DNA from: Nocardioides panacis
Lineage (GTDB): Bacteria > Actinomycetota > Actinomycetes > Propionibacteriales > Nocardioidaceae
DNA: 64,000 bases
NCBI RefSeq assembly: GCF_019039255.1
Contig: NZ_CP077062.1
Span: 2,294,001 to 2,358,000, forward strand
Reading direction: 5' to 3'
Shown here: positions 1 to 8,421 of the stretch, piece after piece
How the letters are laid out: each line of letters begins with the position of its first letter
How positions within the stretch are numbered: position 1 is the first letter of the stretch
The notes under the pieces: generated by a model
The model's input: the letters and a program-made list of their open reading frames with translations, nothing else
What the model was told of the DNA's origin: nothing
Database searches by the model: none
Program-made: the position numbers and the translations under genes

Positions 1-172
1 CGTCGCCGCGCTGGCGCAGACCTACGCCGGACGGGCGCCGCTCGACCTGGGACCCGGGGTGAGCCTGCTGGCGCTCGCCGGCGTGGCCCTCCTCGCGGCG
101 AGCTGGCTGGTCGCCGTCCGCCGGCTCACCACGTCGCTGCACCGGTCCCCCGACCCGTCCCACGGGACGTAG
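1..172 (+). CDS. C-terminal fragment of a membrane protein
   Basis: Open from the window edge in the frame that ends at the TAG at 170-172, leaving about 56 residues. It holds one clear hydrophobic segment (GVSLLALAGVALLAASWLVA) followed by a basic, Pro/Ser-rich tail, so it is the last membrane span of a longer protein. The family cannot be told from this fragment; an ABC-type permease end is possible but not shown. It converges on the MFS gene with only 26 bp between the two stops. Confidence 0.55.
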   Translation, partial: VAALAQTYAGRAPLDLGPGVSLLALAGVALLAASWLVAVRRLTTSLHRSPDPSHGT

Positions 173-198
173 TCGCAAGGACCGGCGCAGCCGTCGCG

Positions 199-1671
199 TC
201 AGGCGGCCTCGGCGGCCTCGGGGACCTCGGTGCGGGCGTCGGACCGGGACCCGGTCCGTGGGGTCCGCCGCACGCGGACGGTCCCCAGCACGGCGACCGC
301 GAGGGCGGTCAGCGCGAAGAGCGACGAGGTCAGGAACGCGTGGTCCGCGCCCGGGAGGAACCGGCCGGGCACCGCGCCGGCGGCGTACACCGACACGATG
401 ACGGCCAGGCCGATCGCGCCGCCGAGCTGCTGGAAGGTCTGCAGCAGGCCGGACGCGGAGCCGGCGTGCTCCGGCGCGACGCCGGACAGCACGGCCGAGG
501 TGGCCGGCATGAACACCAGGCCCGCGGAGAGCCCGTTGAGCAGCATCGGGCCGAAGGCACCGCTGAGGTAGGTGTCCCCCGCCGAGACCTGGCTCAGCCA
601 CGCGAAGCTCGCGGCCAGCCCGATCGTGCCGGTCACGAACATCGGGGTCCGGCCCCACCGGGCGAGCAGCCGCGGCGTGACCCGGGACATCGCGAAGATC
701 CCGAGGGTCAGCGGCAGGAACGCCAGGCCCGTGGTGAGCGGGCCGAAGCCGAGCTCGCCCTCGAGGTACTGCACGGCGAGGAAGAACATCGACATCTGGC
801 CGCCCACGACCAGGGCGATGATCGCCAGGCCGCTGAGCCGGCGGCGGCTGCGCAGCAGCACGGGCTGGATCATCGGGTGCGAGACGCGGGTCTCGGTGAC
901 GGCCAGCACCACCAGCAGCAGGGCGCCGAGCGCGAGGCCCCCGACGGTGCGGGCCGAGGCCCAGCCCTGCTCGGGCGCACCGATCAGGGCCCACACGATG
1001 GAGACGGCACCGAGCGTGGCGGACAGCGCACCGACCACGTCGAACCGGCCCGGCCGCAGCGGGGTCTCGTCGAGCACCCGGCGGGTCAGCGCGAGGACCG
1101 CGAGCCCGATCGGGATGTTGATGAACAGCGTCCAGCGCCAGGAGCCGAGGTCGGTCACGGCGCCACCGAGCAGCAGGCCGAGGGACATGCCGCCCGAGGA
1201 CACGGCGCCGAACAGCGCGAGCGCGCGGTTGCGGGCCGCCTCGTCGGGCGCGCTCGTGGTGAGCAGGGCGAGCACGCCGGGGGCGGCCAGGGCGGCGCCG
1301 ATGCCCTGGGCGCCACGGGCCGCCACCAGCCACTCCGGCGTCTGGGCCAGGCCGCCGGCCAGGGAGGCCAGCGTGAACACCGCCAGGCCGATCTCGAAGG
1401 TGCGGCGGCGGCCGAAGACGTCGCCGAGACGGCCGCCGAGGAGCAGCAGCCCGCCGAAGGCGAGCGTGTAGGCGTTGAGCACCCAGGACAGCCCGGCGGG
1501 GCCGAAGTCGAGGGCGTCGTCGATGTGCGGCAGCGCGACGTTCACCACGGTCGCGTCGAGGATCAGCATCAGCTGGGCCACGAGCACGATCGCGATGCCG
1601 GCGGCGGCGCGCCCGGCATTCGACGGGAGGTCGGCCGGCAACGGGCGCTGCGGGGTGAGGGTGTGGGACAT
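199..1671 (-). CDS. MFS drug exporter, DHA2 (EmrB/QacA) type
   Basis: About 490 residues with roughly 14 hydrophobic segments. The start of the first span reads LILDATVVNVALP, the motif D1 hallmark of 14-TM drug:H+ antiporters, followed by the loop motif GGRLGDVFGRRR. Such proteins export hydrophobic or cationic drugs across the inner membrane. The ATG at 1671 was chosen because residues before it are low-complexity Arg/Ser and lie in the divergent promoter region. It is divergent from a TetR regulator with two operator-like palindromes in between, the usual layout of a self-regulated efflux pair. Substrate unknown. Confidence 0.9.
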   Translation of the reverse strand: MSHTLTPQRPLPADLPSNAGRAAAGIAIVLVAQLMLILDATVVNVALPHIDDALDFGPAGLSWVLNAYTLAFGGLLLLGGRLGDVFGRRRTFEIGLAVFTLASLAGGLAQTPEWLVAARGAQGIGAALAAPGVLALLTTSAPDEAARNRALALFGAVSSGGMSLGLLLGGAVTDLGSWRWTLFINIPIGLAVLALTRRVLDETPLRPGRFDVVGALSATLGAVSIVWALIGAPEQGWASARTVGGLALGALLLVVLAVTETRVSHPMIQPVLLRSRRRLSGLAIIALVVGGQMSMFFLAVQYLEGELGFGPLTTGLAFLPLTLGIFAMSRVTPRLLARWGRTPMFVTGTIGLAASFAWLSQVSAGDTYLSGAFGPMLLNGLSAGLVFMPATSAVLSGVAPEHAGSASGLLQTFQQLGGAIGLAVIVSVYAAGAVPGRFLPGADHAFLTSSLFALTALAVAVLGTVRVRRTPRTGSRSDARTEVPEAAEAA

Positions 1672-1716
1672 GAGGGGGAAGTCCTGTTCTGGCCGAGCGG
1701 GCCGACGTAGACTAAT

Positions 1717-1765
1717 ATGGAGAGTGACTCCGGTTCGTGGTCCACGATACGGAGACTGTCTCCGT
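1717..1765. promoter_or_regulatory. Twin operator-like palindromes between MFS and TetR genes
   Basis: A perfect 17-bp palindrome with 8-nt arms, ACGGAGACTGTCTCCGT, lies at 1749-1765. A degenerate copy, ATGGAGAGTGACTCCGG, lies at 1717-1733 and matches it at 13 of 17 positions. The centres are 32 bp apart, close to three helical turns, so two dimers would sit on one DNA face. The position between divergent exporter and TetR genes makes them the best candidate operators for that regulator (inference). Confidence 0.65.
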
Positions 1766-1804
1766 TTATCAAGTGCCGATCGCCGCCCGTCCTGAGAGGT
1801 GCCC

Positions 1805-2356
1805 ATGCGTGCCGACGCGCAACGCAACCGCGACCGCATCGTCGAGGTCGCCCGCGAGGTCTTCCGCGAGCAGGGGTACGACGCCTCCCTCGACGAGGTG
1901 GCCAAGCGTGCGGGTGTCGGCGCGGGCACTCTCTACCGGCACTTCCCGGCGCGCGAGAACCTCCTGGACGCGATCATGCAGAGCTGGGTGGACCGGGTCG
2001 ACGAGGCCGTCGCCAAGACGCTGGCCCACGAGGGACCCCCGCGCGAGCTGCTCCTGCGGTGGTTCGCCGCGTACGTCGAGCTGATCAGCCTGCACAAGGG
2101 CGGCCCGGCCAAGATCACCTCGGCGCTGGGCGACCCGGCCTCGCCGATCGTGCACAAGTGCCAGGTGCTGACCGCGGCCAGCGACCGCGTGGTGGCGCGG
2201 CTGCGCGACGAGCACGCCCTGCGCCCGGACGTGGACACCGTGCAGATCTGCCGGCTCGTCGGCGGGGTCGCGGCGGTCGCCGACCAGGGTGGCCTCGACG
2301 AGAGCGCCGTCCGCCCGCTGCTCGAGGTCGTGGCCGACGGGCTCCTGACGTCCTAG
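1805..2356 (+). CDS. TetR/AcrR-family transcriptional regulator
   Basis: About 183 residues. The N-terminal helix-turn-helix is clear: RDRIVEVAREVFREQGYDAS, then LDEVAKRAGVGAGTLYRHF, the classic TetR recognition-helix pattern. The rest is an all-helical ligand-binding domain of ordinary length. The ATG at 1805 is preferred over the GTG at 1799 because GAGAGG (1794-1799) then has a 5-nt spacing. It probably represses the divergent MFS exporter and itself through the palindromes at 1717-1765. Its stop is 4 bp from the stop of the convergent amidohydrolase gene. Confidence 0.9.
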   Translation: MRADAQRNRDRIVEVAREVFREQGYDASLDEVAKRAGVGAGTLYRHFPARENLLDAIMQSWVDRVDEAVAKTLAHEGPPRELLLRWFAAYVELISLHKGGPAKITSALGDPASPIVHKCQVLTAASDRVVARLRDEHALRPDVDTVQICRLVGGVAAVADQGGLDESAVRPLLEVVADGLLTS

Positions 2357-2360
2357 TCCC

Positions 2361-3500
2361 TCAGCCGGCGGGCGGCAGGTAGCCGGTGGGCGCGTCGCCG
2401 AGGTCGACGATCGCCGCGACCGGGCCTCCCCCGTCGGGGCCCTGGTGGGCCGCCGAGACCGACACGAAGGCCGCCGGGTCACCGGTGACCGTCGCGGTCA
2501 CGCCGCCGACCGCGGACTTGATCTGCCGGTGCCAGTGCACGTCGGAGTCGTCGAGCATCGCGTTGCGCCGGCCGTGGACCTGGCCGTCCTGGCTGACCTC
2601 GCACTTGAGGAACACGTTGACCAGCCGGCCCTGCAGGTCCGAGGAGCGCGGGCGGTCCGGCAGCTCGAGCCCCGCGTCGGCGATCGCCTCCCAGATGCCG
2701 TCCGCGTCCAGGGCGTCGCGCATCACCGAGTGCCCGATCCGGTAGCGGCCGCCGATCCCCCGGGCGTTGCCGACCACCACGACCTGCGCCTGGTCGAGCT
2801 CGACGCCGCTCGAGCAGGACGCCACCGAGCTGAACAGCGACCGGTCGTGCATCACGTCCGCGTCCGTGGGCATCTCGATCTCGCCGAGCGCGACCGCGAC
2901 GCCGAGCGCCGTGCACCCGTTGGACAGGTCCATCGACTCGTGGGTGTGCTCGGTCCACACCGTCTTGCCGCGGCTCTTCGCGTCCCGGATCGTGTGGATG
3001 GTGAGCAGCGGGGTCTTGGTCTGGACGTAGTGCACGTCGGCGACGTCGGTGATCCCGGCCCGCTCCATCGCGGTCCGGACCGCGTCGGCGACCTTGGAGA
3101 CCATCGCGACCCGGCCGATGTCCTCGGGCAGCAGCACCTCGCTCATCGCGAAGCCCACCGTGAGCCGCGGCTCGTCGGTCTGCTCGACGGCATCGGCGGG
3201 CACGGTCGCGAAGATCGTCGCGTGCGGGCTGAGCACCCCGTCGGTGCCGCCGGACCAGACGATCGGCACCTGCTTGACGTCCTCGGCGCTGCGGGTCCCC
3301 TTGGTCACCAGCACCTCGCGGAACGCCCGGTCGGCGATGATCCGGGTGTAGTCGTTGACGCCGCCGTTCCCCTCGGTCTTGCCGATCACGGCCACCACCC
3401 GGTCGGCCTCCAGCACCCCGTCGTCGATCAGGTCGGCGAGGCCGCTCGCGTCGGAGACGGTCAGGATCGGGACCTTGCGTACTTCGATGGGCTCGGGCAT
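2361..3500 (-). CDS. Ring-opening amidohydrolase (cyanuric acid hydrolase/barbiturase family)
   Basis: 379 residues, the normal family length. Proteins of the AtzD/TrzD/barbiturase fold have three repeated domains, each giving a Ser-Lys pair around a trimeric active site; they open s-triazine or pyrimidine rings by hydrolysis. All three pairs can be placed: K41 in [14 protein letters not shown] with S83 in [13 protein letters not shown]162 in QTKTPLL with S231 in SCSSGVEL; K299 in VFLKCEVS with the Ser in [13 protein letters not shown] near 347-349. ATG with AAGGAGAG upstream. It is the last gene of an SDR - carbamate kinase - amidohydrolase operon, 12 bp after the kinase. Cyanurate and barbiturate specificity cannot be separated by eye; the nearby uracil-type permease and Mo hydroxylase favour a pyrimidine (inference). 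Confidence 0.88.
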   Translation of the reverse strand: MPEPIEVRKVPILTVSDASGLADLIDDGVLEADRVVAVIGKTEGNGGVNDYTRIIADRAFREVLVTKGTRSAEDVKQVPIVWSGGTDGVLSPHATIFATVPADAVEQTDEPRLTVGFAMSEVLLPEDIGRVAMVSKVADAVRTAMERAGITDVADVHYVQTKTPLLTIHTIRDAKSRGKTVWTEHTHESMDLSNGCTALGVAVALGEIEMPTDADVMHDRSLFSSVASCSSGVELDQAQVVVVGNARGIGGRYRIGHSVMRDALDADGIWEAIADAGLELPDRPRSSDLQGRLVNVFLKCEVSQDGQVHGRRNAMLDDSDVHWHRQIKSAVGGVTATVTGDPAAFVSVSAAHQGPDGGGPVAAIVDLGDAPTGYLPPAG

Positions 3501-3512
3501 CTGGCTCTCCTT

Positions 3513-4445
3513 CTAGGTGGGTACGACGACGGTGCCGGTCTCGCCGGCGACGGCGTCGAGGATGCGGTCCAGCGTGGTGATGACGGCGCGGGTGCCGCCC
3601 TGCTCGACGAAGCGGCAGACCGCCTCGACCTTGGGGCCCATGGACCCGCCGGCGAAGTGCCCCTCGGCGGCCAGCGCCCGCAGCCGGTGCACGGCGACGC
3701 GTCCGACCGGCTCCGCCTCGGGCGTGCCGAACCGCAGCACGGCGTGCGGCACGTCGGTCGCGACGACGAGCACGTCGACGTCCAGGGAGCGGGCGAGCAG
3801 CGCGGCCCCCAGGTCCTTGTCGATGACCGCCTCGACGCCGCGCAACCCGGACCCCTCACGGACCACCGGGATCCCACCGCCGCCGTTGGCGACCACGACG
3901 AACCCGGCCTCGACCAGCGCGTGCACCGCAGCGGCGTCCAGGATCTCGCGGGGCTCGGGCGAGGCGACGACCCGCCGCCAGCCCCGCTCGCCCCGGTCCT
4001 CCCAGGTCTCGCCGTGCTCGACCAGCACGGCGGCCTCGTCGGCGGGGAGGTAGCGCCCAATCGGCTTGCTGGGCCGGCGGAAGCCCGGGTCGTCCGGGTC
4101 GACGAGCGTCCGGGTGACGAGTGCCGCGCTCGGCCGCCGTACGCCCCGCTCGCGCAGCGCGTCGTCGAGGGCGTTCATCAGCACGAAGCCCAGCGTGGCC
4201 TGCGTCTGCGCGCCGCACCAGTCCAGCGGCACCGGGGGTACGACGGACGCGGCGATCTCGTTCTTCACCAGCAGGTTGCCGACCTGCGGGCCGTTGCCGT
4301 GGGTGACGACCACGTCGATGTCGCTGGCGACGAGCTCGGCCACGCTGCGCATGGCGACCTGGGCGGCGGCGATCTGCTCCTCGGGGCGTGCCCCGCCGTC
4401 GGGTCCGGTCATCGCGTTGCCGCCGAGGGCGAGCAGGACCCTCAT
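3513..4445 (-). CDS. arcC: Carbamate kinase
   Basis: 310 residues, full length for the family. Carries ALGGNAM at the N-terminus, THGNGPQVGNLL, GAQTQATLGF, the glycine-rich NGGGGIPV, IDKDLGAALLA, and the C-terminal FAGGSMGPKVEAV, all typical of ArcC/AllK kinases. Catalyses carbamoyl phosphate + ADP to ATP + carbamate, which decays to CO2 and ammonia. The start overlaps the upstream SDR stop (ATGA). There is no arginine deiminase or ornithine carbamoyltransferase nearby; the likely carbamoyl phosphate source is the FdrA/DUF1116/DUF2877 set at 21.7-25.2 kb (inference). Confidence 0.92.
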   Translation of the reverse strand: MRVLLALGGNAMTGPDGGARPEEQIAAAQVAMRSVAELVASDIDVVVTHGNGPQVGNLLVKNEIAASVVPPVPLDWCGAQTQATLGFVLMNALDDALRERGVRRPSAALVTRTLVDPDDPGFRRPSKPIGRYLPADEAAVLVEHGETWEDRGERGWRRVVASPEPREILDAAAVHALVEAGFVVVANGGGGIPVVREGSGLRGVEAVIDKDLGAALLARSLDVDVLVVATDVPHAVLRFGTPEAEPVGRVAVHRLRALAAEGHFAGGSMGPKVEAVCRFVEQGGTRAVITTLDRILDAVAGETGTVVVPT

Positions 4446-5164
4446 CGTCCACCTGCCACGCGCAGCGTCGCGCCGGTCGCGTAGGGGCAGGCGTCCGACA
4501 GCAGCCAGGCGATCGCCGCGGCCACCTCCTCCGGCTCGCCGACCCGCCCGACGGGAACCGCGCCGGCGACGCGATCGGGACGGCCGGGGTCACCGGCCGC
4601 GGCGTGGATGCCGGTGCGCACGATGCCCGGCGCCACGCCGTTGACCCGGATGCCGCGGGCCGCGACCTCCTGGGCGAGCCCGACGGTCAGCGCGTCGACA
4701 CCGGCCTTGGCTGCGGCGTAGTGGACGTACTCGTGCGGCGCCCCCAGGGTCGCGGCCGCCGAGGAGACGTTGACGATCGCGCCCCCGTCCGTCAGGTCCC
4801 GCACGGCTCGCCGCGCGACCAGGACCGCGCCGGTGAGGTTCACGTCGATGACCCGGCGGACCACCTCGACGGGGGTGTCGGCCAGGTCACCGAGGTGCAG
4901 CGTCGAGCCGGCGTTGTTGACCAGCCCGGTGACCCGGCCGACCCCGGCGGCGGCGTCGAACAGCGCGTCGACCTGGTCGGGGTCCGTCACGTCGGCCCGG
5001 ACGACCTCCACGCCGACACCGTTCGCCCGGGCCGTCGCGGCGGTCGCCTCCGCGGCGTCCCGGTCGGCGGCGTAGGACAGCACCAGGTCGTGACCGTCGC
5101 GGGCTAGCCGCAGGGCCGTGGCCGCCCCGATCCCCCGGCCGCCCCCGGTGATCACGGTCAGCAC
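4442..5164 (-). CDS. Short-chain dehydrogenase/reductase (SDR)
   Basis: 240 residues of a classical SDR: ITGGGRGIG (TGxxxGIG cofactor loop) at the N-terminus, NNAG, NVSS with the catalytic Ser, and the YxxxK pair in HYAAAKAG. The GTG at 5164 places the Rossmann strand at the very N-terminus, as usual for FabG-like enzymes. First clear gene of the operon with carbamate kinase and the ring-opening amidohydrolase, overlapping the kinase by 4 bp. It could reduce or oxidise an aldehyde or alcohol made after ring opening, but the substrate is not visible from sequence. Confidence 0.88.
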   Translation of the reverse strand: MLTVITGGGRGIGAATALRLARDGHDLVLSYAADRDAAEATAATARANGVGVEVVRADVTDPDQVDALFDAAAGVGRVTGLVNNAGSTLHLGDLADTPVEVVRRVIDVNLTGAVLVARRAVRDLTDGGAIVNVSSAAATLGAPHEYVHYAAAKAGVDALTVGLAQEVAARGIRVNGVAPGIVRTGIHAAAGDPGRPDRVAGAVPVGRVGEPEEVAAAIAWLLSDACPYATGATLRVAGGR

Positions 5165-5259
5165 CGGGGCCGGTCCACGTCGCCGCCGGTCGTCGCGGCC
5201 GCGAGGTCCGCGCGGCCCGGCAGGCCGTCGGTGCGCGGGCGGCGTACGACGAGGTCCAT
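5158..5259 (-). CDS. Possible 33-residue leader ORF or amidohydrolase remnant
   Basis: ATG at 5259, stop TGA at 5158-5160, overlapping the SDR start by 7 bp. The start of the peptide (MDLVVRRPRTDGLPGR) resembles the first strand of cytosine deaminase/hydantoinase-type amidohydrolases, but nothing follows. It may be a translated leader coupled to the SDR, a remnant of a lost amidohydrolase, or chance. No good Shine-Dalgarno sequence was seen. The rest of the 5260-5406 gap shows no other candidate gene. Confidence 0.25.
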   Translation of the reverse strand: MDLVVRRPRTDGLPGRADLAAATTGGDVDRPRC

Positions 5260-5406
5260 CGCGCGAGACTACGACGCGTCCCCCGGACGTGCACGCACAT
5301 CCGCGCCGCGCGCACCACGCGCGGCACGCCGCGTCCGCCCCGCACGGCGCTCGTCCCGCATACTGGGGCCCGACAGAAGCATCCGGACCAGCTCGGGGGG
5401 ACGCAC

Positions 5407-6480
5407 GTGCTCAGACGCAAGGTGGCGATCGCCGCGTGGTCGGCGGCGCTGACGCTGGTCGCAGGGTCGGCCGCGCCCGCCACCGCCGCCCGGACGAGTG
5501 CACCGCACGACCTCTACGTCTACGGGCACTCCTGGACGACCGGCTACGCCCTGCCCGACCCGTCGCAGGCCTACCCCCACCTCGTCGCGGCGGACCTGGG
5601 CGAGACGCTGCACAACCGCGGCCGGAACGGCCCGATGGTGCACCAGGTGGCGGACTACCTCCTCGGCGTCGGCGACGGCACCGGCACCTGGCAGGCCGGC
5701 ACGCCCGGCGACGTGCTGGTCCAGGCGGTCGCGAACACCGCCCGGGACCTCGGCGTGAACGCTCTCGCGCTGACCACCACCCGCAACGCGCTGCGCGTGA
5801 TGGTCGCGACCTTCTCGGCGTCGCGCCGGATCGAGGACGACGACCCCAGCCACCACTACCGCGGGGTGTGGCACACCAATCGGCTGTCCCACGTCTCCGG
5901 CGGCGCCCTGCACACCACCACGCGCAACGACTCCTACGTGCAGTTCCGGGCCGTGGGCGGGGAGTACCTCGTCCTGCGCGGCGTCAGCGGGACCGGGATC
6001 ACGGTGCGGCTCAGCGACCGCACGGCCGGCCACACGGTGACGCGGATCCGCACCGGGCACCAGGTGCACCCGTTGTACAGCCGCTCGGGGATCCCGCTGC
6101 TCTACCGGGTCCCGCGCACCATGGCACGGCACACGATCCGGCTCACCAAGGAGTCCGGCCGCGGCAGCCTCATGTTCGACACCCGGCTGCCGCAGGAGCG
6201 CGACCCGGACGAGGTGGTGCTGCTCAAGGAGCCGTACCTCCTCGACTACAGCCTCTCGACCGCTCACCCGCACGGCACCGACCACGTCCTCGACGTCTTC
6301 AACGCGGTCCTCGACCAGGTCGCCGCCGAGTTCCCGCACACGGTCGTGGTCGACCCCAACGCGCGCGGGTGGGACAAGCACACCATGCTGCTCACCGCCT
6401 CGACGCACCCCAACGAGGCCGGCAGCCGCTTCCTGGCCGACCTGATCGACCGGGCGCTGCGGGCCGCCCGCGCCGGCTGA
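5407..6480 (+). CDS. Secreted SGNH/GDSL-like hydrolase
   Basis: 357 residues. The first ~28 form a Sec signal peptide: basic start MLRRK, hydrophobic core, and an ATAA-type cleavage region. The mature part begins with YVYGHSWTTGYAL, a block I variant (GHS for GDS), and ends with ASTHPNEAGSRFLADLIDRAL, a typical block V with the catalytic His. The middle (~residues 150-260) looks like an inserted beta-rich domain. GTG start at 5407. Lies alone on the plus strand between two catabolic operons, so a link to them is uncertain. Likely an exported esterase or lipase-like protein. Confidence 0.7.
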   Translation: MLRRKVAIAAWSAALTLVAGSAAPATAARTSAPHDLYVYGHSWTTGYALPDPSQAYPHLVAADLGETLHNRGRNGPMVHQVADYLLGVGDGTGTWQAGTPGDVLVQAVANTARDLGVNALALTTTRNALRVMVATFSASRRIEDDDPSHHYRGVWHTNRLSHVSGGALHTTTRNDSYVQFRAVGGEYLVLRGVSGTGITVRLSDRTAGHTVTRIRTGHQVHPLYSRSGIPLLYRVPRTMARHTIRLTKESGRGSLMFDTRLPQERDPDEVVLLKEPYLLDYSLSTAHPHGTDHVLDVFNAVLDQVAAEFPHTVVVDPNARGWDKHTMLLTASTHPNEAGSRFLADLIDRALRAARAG

Positions 6481-6501
6481 GCGCGGCGTCCCGACGCACC
6501 C

Positions 6502-8421
6502 CTAGCCCACCCAGTCCACCTCGGCGCTGGTCGCCCCGGCGGCGAGGGTCGCGTAGCCCGGGCCGCGGTCGAAGAACGGCTGCGGGCCGCGACCGTCGCA
6601 GCGTGCCGCGCGCAGGGCGTCGCTGGCGGCCTCGTCGACGACCGGTGCCTGCGGCGGACCGCCGACGACCACGCCGTAGTCCTCCCGGGCACCCTCGACC
6701 GACACCTTGCCCCACAGCACGTCGCGGGCCACCTCGTCGTACGGCCGGTCCAGCGGGTCGCCCCAGCCGCCCCCGCCCGTCGTACGGATCCGGATGGTCT
6801 CGCCGGCCCGCACGGGCTCGGCGTCGGCCAGCGCGTCGACCACCCGCTCGTGCGGGCCGCCGGCTTCGATGGTCACCGAGAACGGCCGCCCGGCCCGGCC
6901 GCCCTTGACGCCCCAGCAGGACAGGATCGACCGGTCCGCGATGGACATGAAGTGCGCGTCGGCGAGCATCCGGATGTGCTTCTCGTAGCCCAGCCCGCCG
7001 CGGTGCCGGCCCGCGCCGCCGCTGTCGACGGCCAGCCCGAGCCGCTCGACGACGAACGGGAACCGCGACTCGGAGAACTCCGAGGGCAGGTTCCGGGAGT
7101 CCGGGACCACGTGGATGGTGTCCTCGCCGTCGGCGTAGTAGCGGCCGCCGGAGCCGCCGCCGAGCACCTCGCGCATGAGGTACGGCGCCCCGTCGAGGTC
7201 GTCGCCGTACACCCCCGTGTAGCGGATCGTCTCCTGGTCCGCCGGCATCCGGCCGTCGACCGCCTTGGCGACCACCCCGGCGAGCACGCCGAGCAGCCGC
7301 AGGATCACGAACGTGCGGGCGTTGGTGGGCGCCGGGAACACCGGGGTGAGCAGCGTGCCGGGCGGCGGGAACCGCATCTCGATCAGCGGCACGACGCCCT
7401 CGTTGACGTCCAGCTCGGCCATCCGCTCGGGGCTGTCCGCGAGGTTGCGCAGCACCGGCGCCAGCCACTTCTTGAGGAAGTTGCCGTCCGCGTAGTCGCC
7501 GCAGTGGTTGATCGGGCCCTTGGCCTGCGGGGCGGTGCCGTGGAAGTCCAGCACCAGCCGCTCGCCGCCCGGGTCGTCGGCGGCGGTGCGGGTCATCGTG
7601 ATCCGCTGCGTGTGCAGCCGCGGCGCGTCCACGCCGTCGTGCTCGGCGTAGTCCTCCCAGACGTACTCCCCCACCGGGATCTTGGAGAGGATCTCGCGCC
7701 GGAACGTCTCGGTCGTCTTGTCCAGGATCGCGTCGAAGCAGGTCTCCACCGTGGCGGTGCCGTAGCGCGCGAACAGCTCGGCCATCCGGCGGGCGCCCAT
7801 CAGGCAGGCCGAGCACTCGGCGTCCAGGTCGGCGGCCAGCGACTCGGGCATCCGCGAGTTGCGGGTCATGATCTTCAGCGCCGCCTCGTTGGGCACGCCG
7901 GCGTCCCACAGCCGGATCGGCGGCACCATCAGGCCCTCCTCGAAGACCGAGGTGGCGCTCGAGGGCATCGAGCCGGGTACGGCGCCGCCGATGTCGTCGT
8001 GGTGCCCGAACGCCTGCACGAACGCCACGACCACGCCGTCGTGGAACACCGGCGCCGTCACGCACAGGTCGGGCAGGTGCCCGATCCCGCCCTCGGAGAG
8101 GTAGACGTCGTTGTGGAAGAACACGTCGCCGGGCCTCATCGTGTCGATCGGGTAGTCCCGCACCACCGGGTGCACCAGCGCGGAGTACGAGCGGCCGGTG
8201 AGCTTGCGCAGCCGCCGGTCGTGGATCCCGGCCCGGTAGTCGTGGGCGTCGCGGATCATCGGGCTGCGCGACGTACGCCCGATGGCGGTCTCCACCTCCT
8301 GCTCGACGGAGGCGAGGTACCCCTCGACGATCTCCACGAGCACCGGGTCCGCCGCCCCCCTCCCCGAGTTGTCAGGCGGTGGGTCGGTCGGGGCCGCTTC
8401 AGCGCCTGACAACTCGGTCAT
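6502..8421 (-). CDS. hyuB: Hydantoinase B/oxoprolinase family protein
   Basis: About 639 residues, usual for HyuB. Recognisable segments are MRPGDVFFHNDVYL...GIGHLPDL near residues 90-115, the AFGHHDDIGG region, and the C-terminal TTGGGGWGDPLDRP. HyuB is the partner of HyuA in ATP-dependent cleavage of cyclic amides (N-methylhydantoin amidohydrolase, 5-oxoprolinase, caprolactamase). The start overlaps the hyuA stop (ATGA). Last gene of the long minus-strand catabolic operon, converging on the SGNH gene. The substrate cannot be deduced from sequence. Confidence 0.9.
   Translation of the reverse strand: MTELSGAEAAPTDPPPDNSGRGAADPVLVEIVEGYLASVEQEVETAIGRTSRSPMIRDAHDYRAGIHDRRLRKLTGRSYSALVHPVVRDYPIDTMRPGDVFFHNDVYLSEGGIGHLPDLCVTAPVFHDGVVVAFVQAFGHHDDIGGAVPGSMPSSATSVFEEGLMVPPIRLWDAGVPNEAALKIMTRNSRMPESLAADLDAECSACLMGARRMAELFARYGTATVETCFDAILDKTTETFRREILSKIPVGEYVWEDYAEHDGVDAPRLHTQRITMTRTAADDPGGERLVLDFHGTAPQAKGPINHCGDYADGNFLKKWLAPVLRNLADSPERMAELDVNEGVVPLIEMRFPPPGTLLTPVFPAPTNARTFVILRLLGVLAGVVAKAVDGRMPADQETIRYTGVYGDDLDGAPYLMREVLGGGSGGRYYADGEDTIHVVPDSRNLPSEFSESRFPFVVERLGLAVDSGGAGRHRGGLGYEKHIRMLADAHFMSIADRSILSCWGVKGGRAGRPFSVTIEAGGPHERVVDALADAEPVRAGETIRIRTTGGGGWGDPLDRPYDEVARDVLWGKVSVEGAREDYGVVVGGPPQAPVVDEAASDALRAARCDGRGPQPFFDRGPGYATLAAGATSAEVDWVG

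Noticed and set aside
2445-4484. 679-residue plus-strand open frame across the amidohydrolase and carbamate kinase genes
   Set aside because: Antisense to two clearly conserved genes; composition typical of a GC shadow frame.
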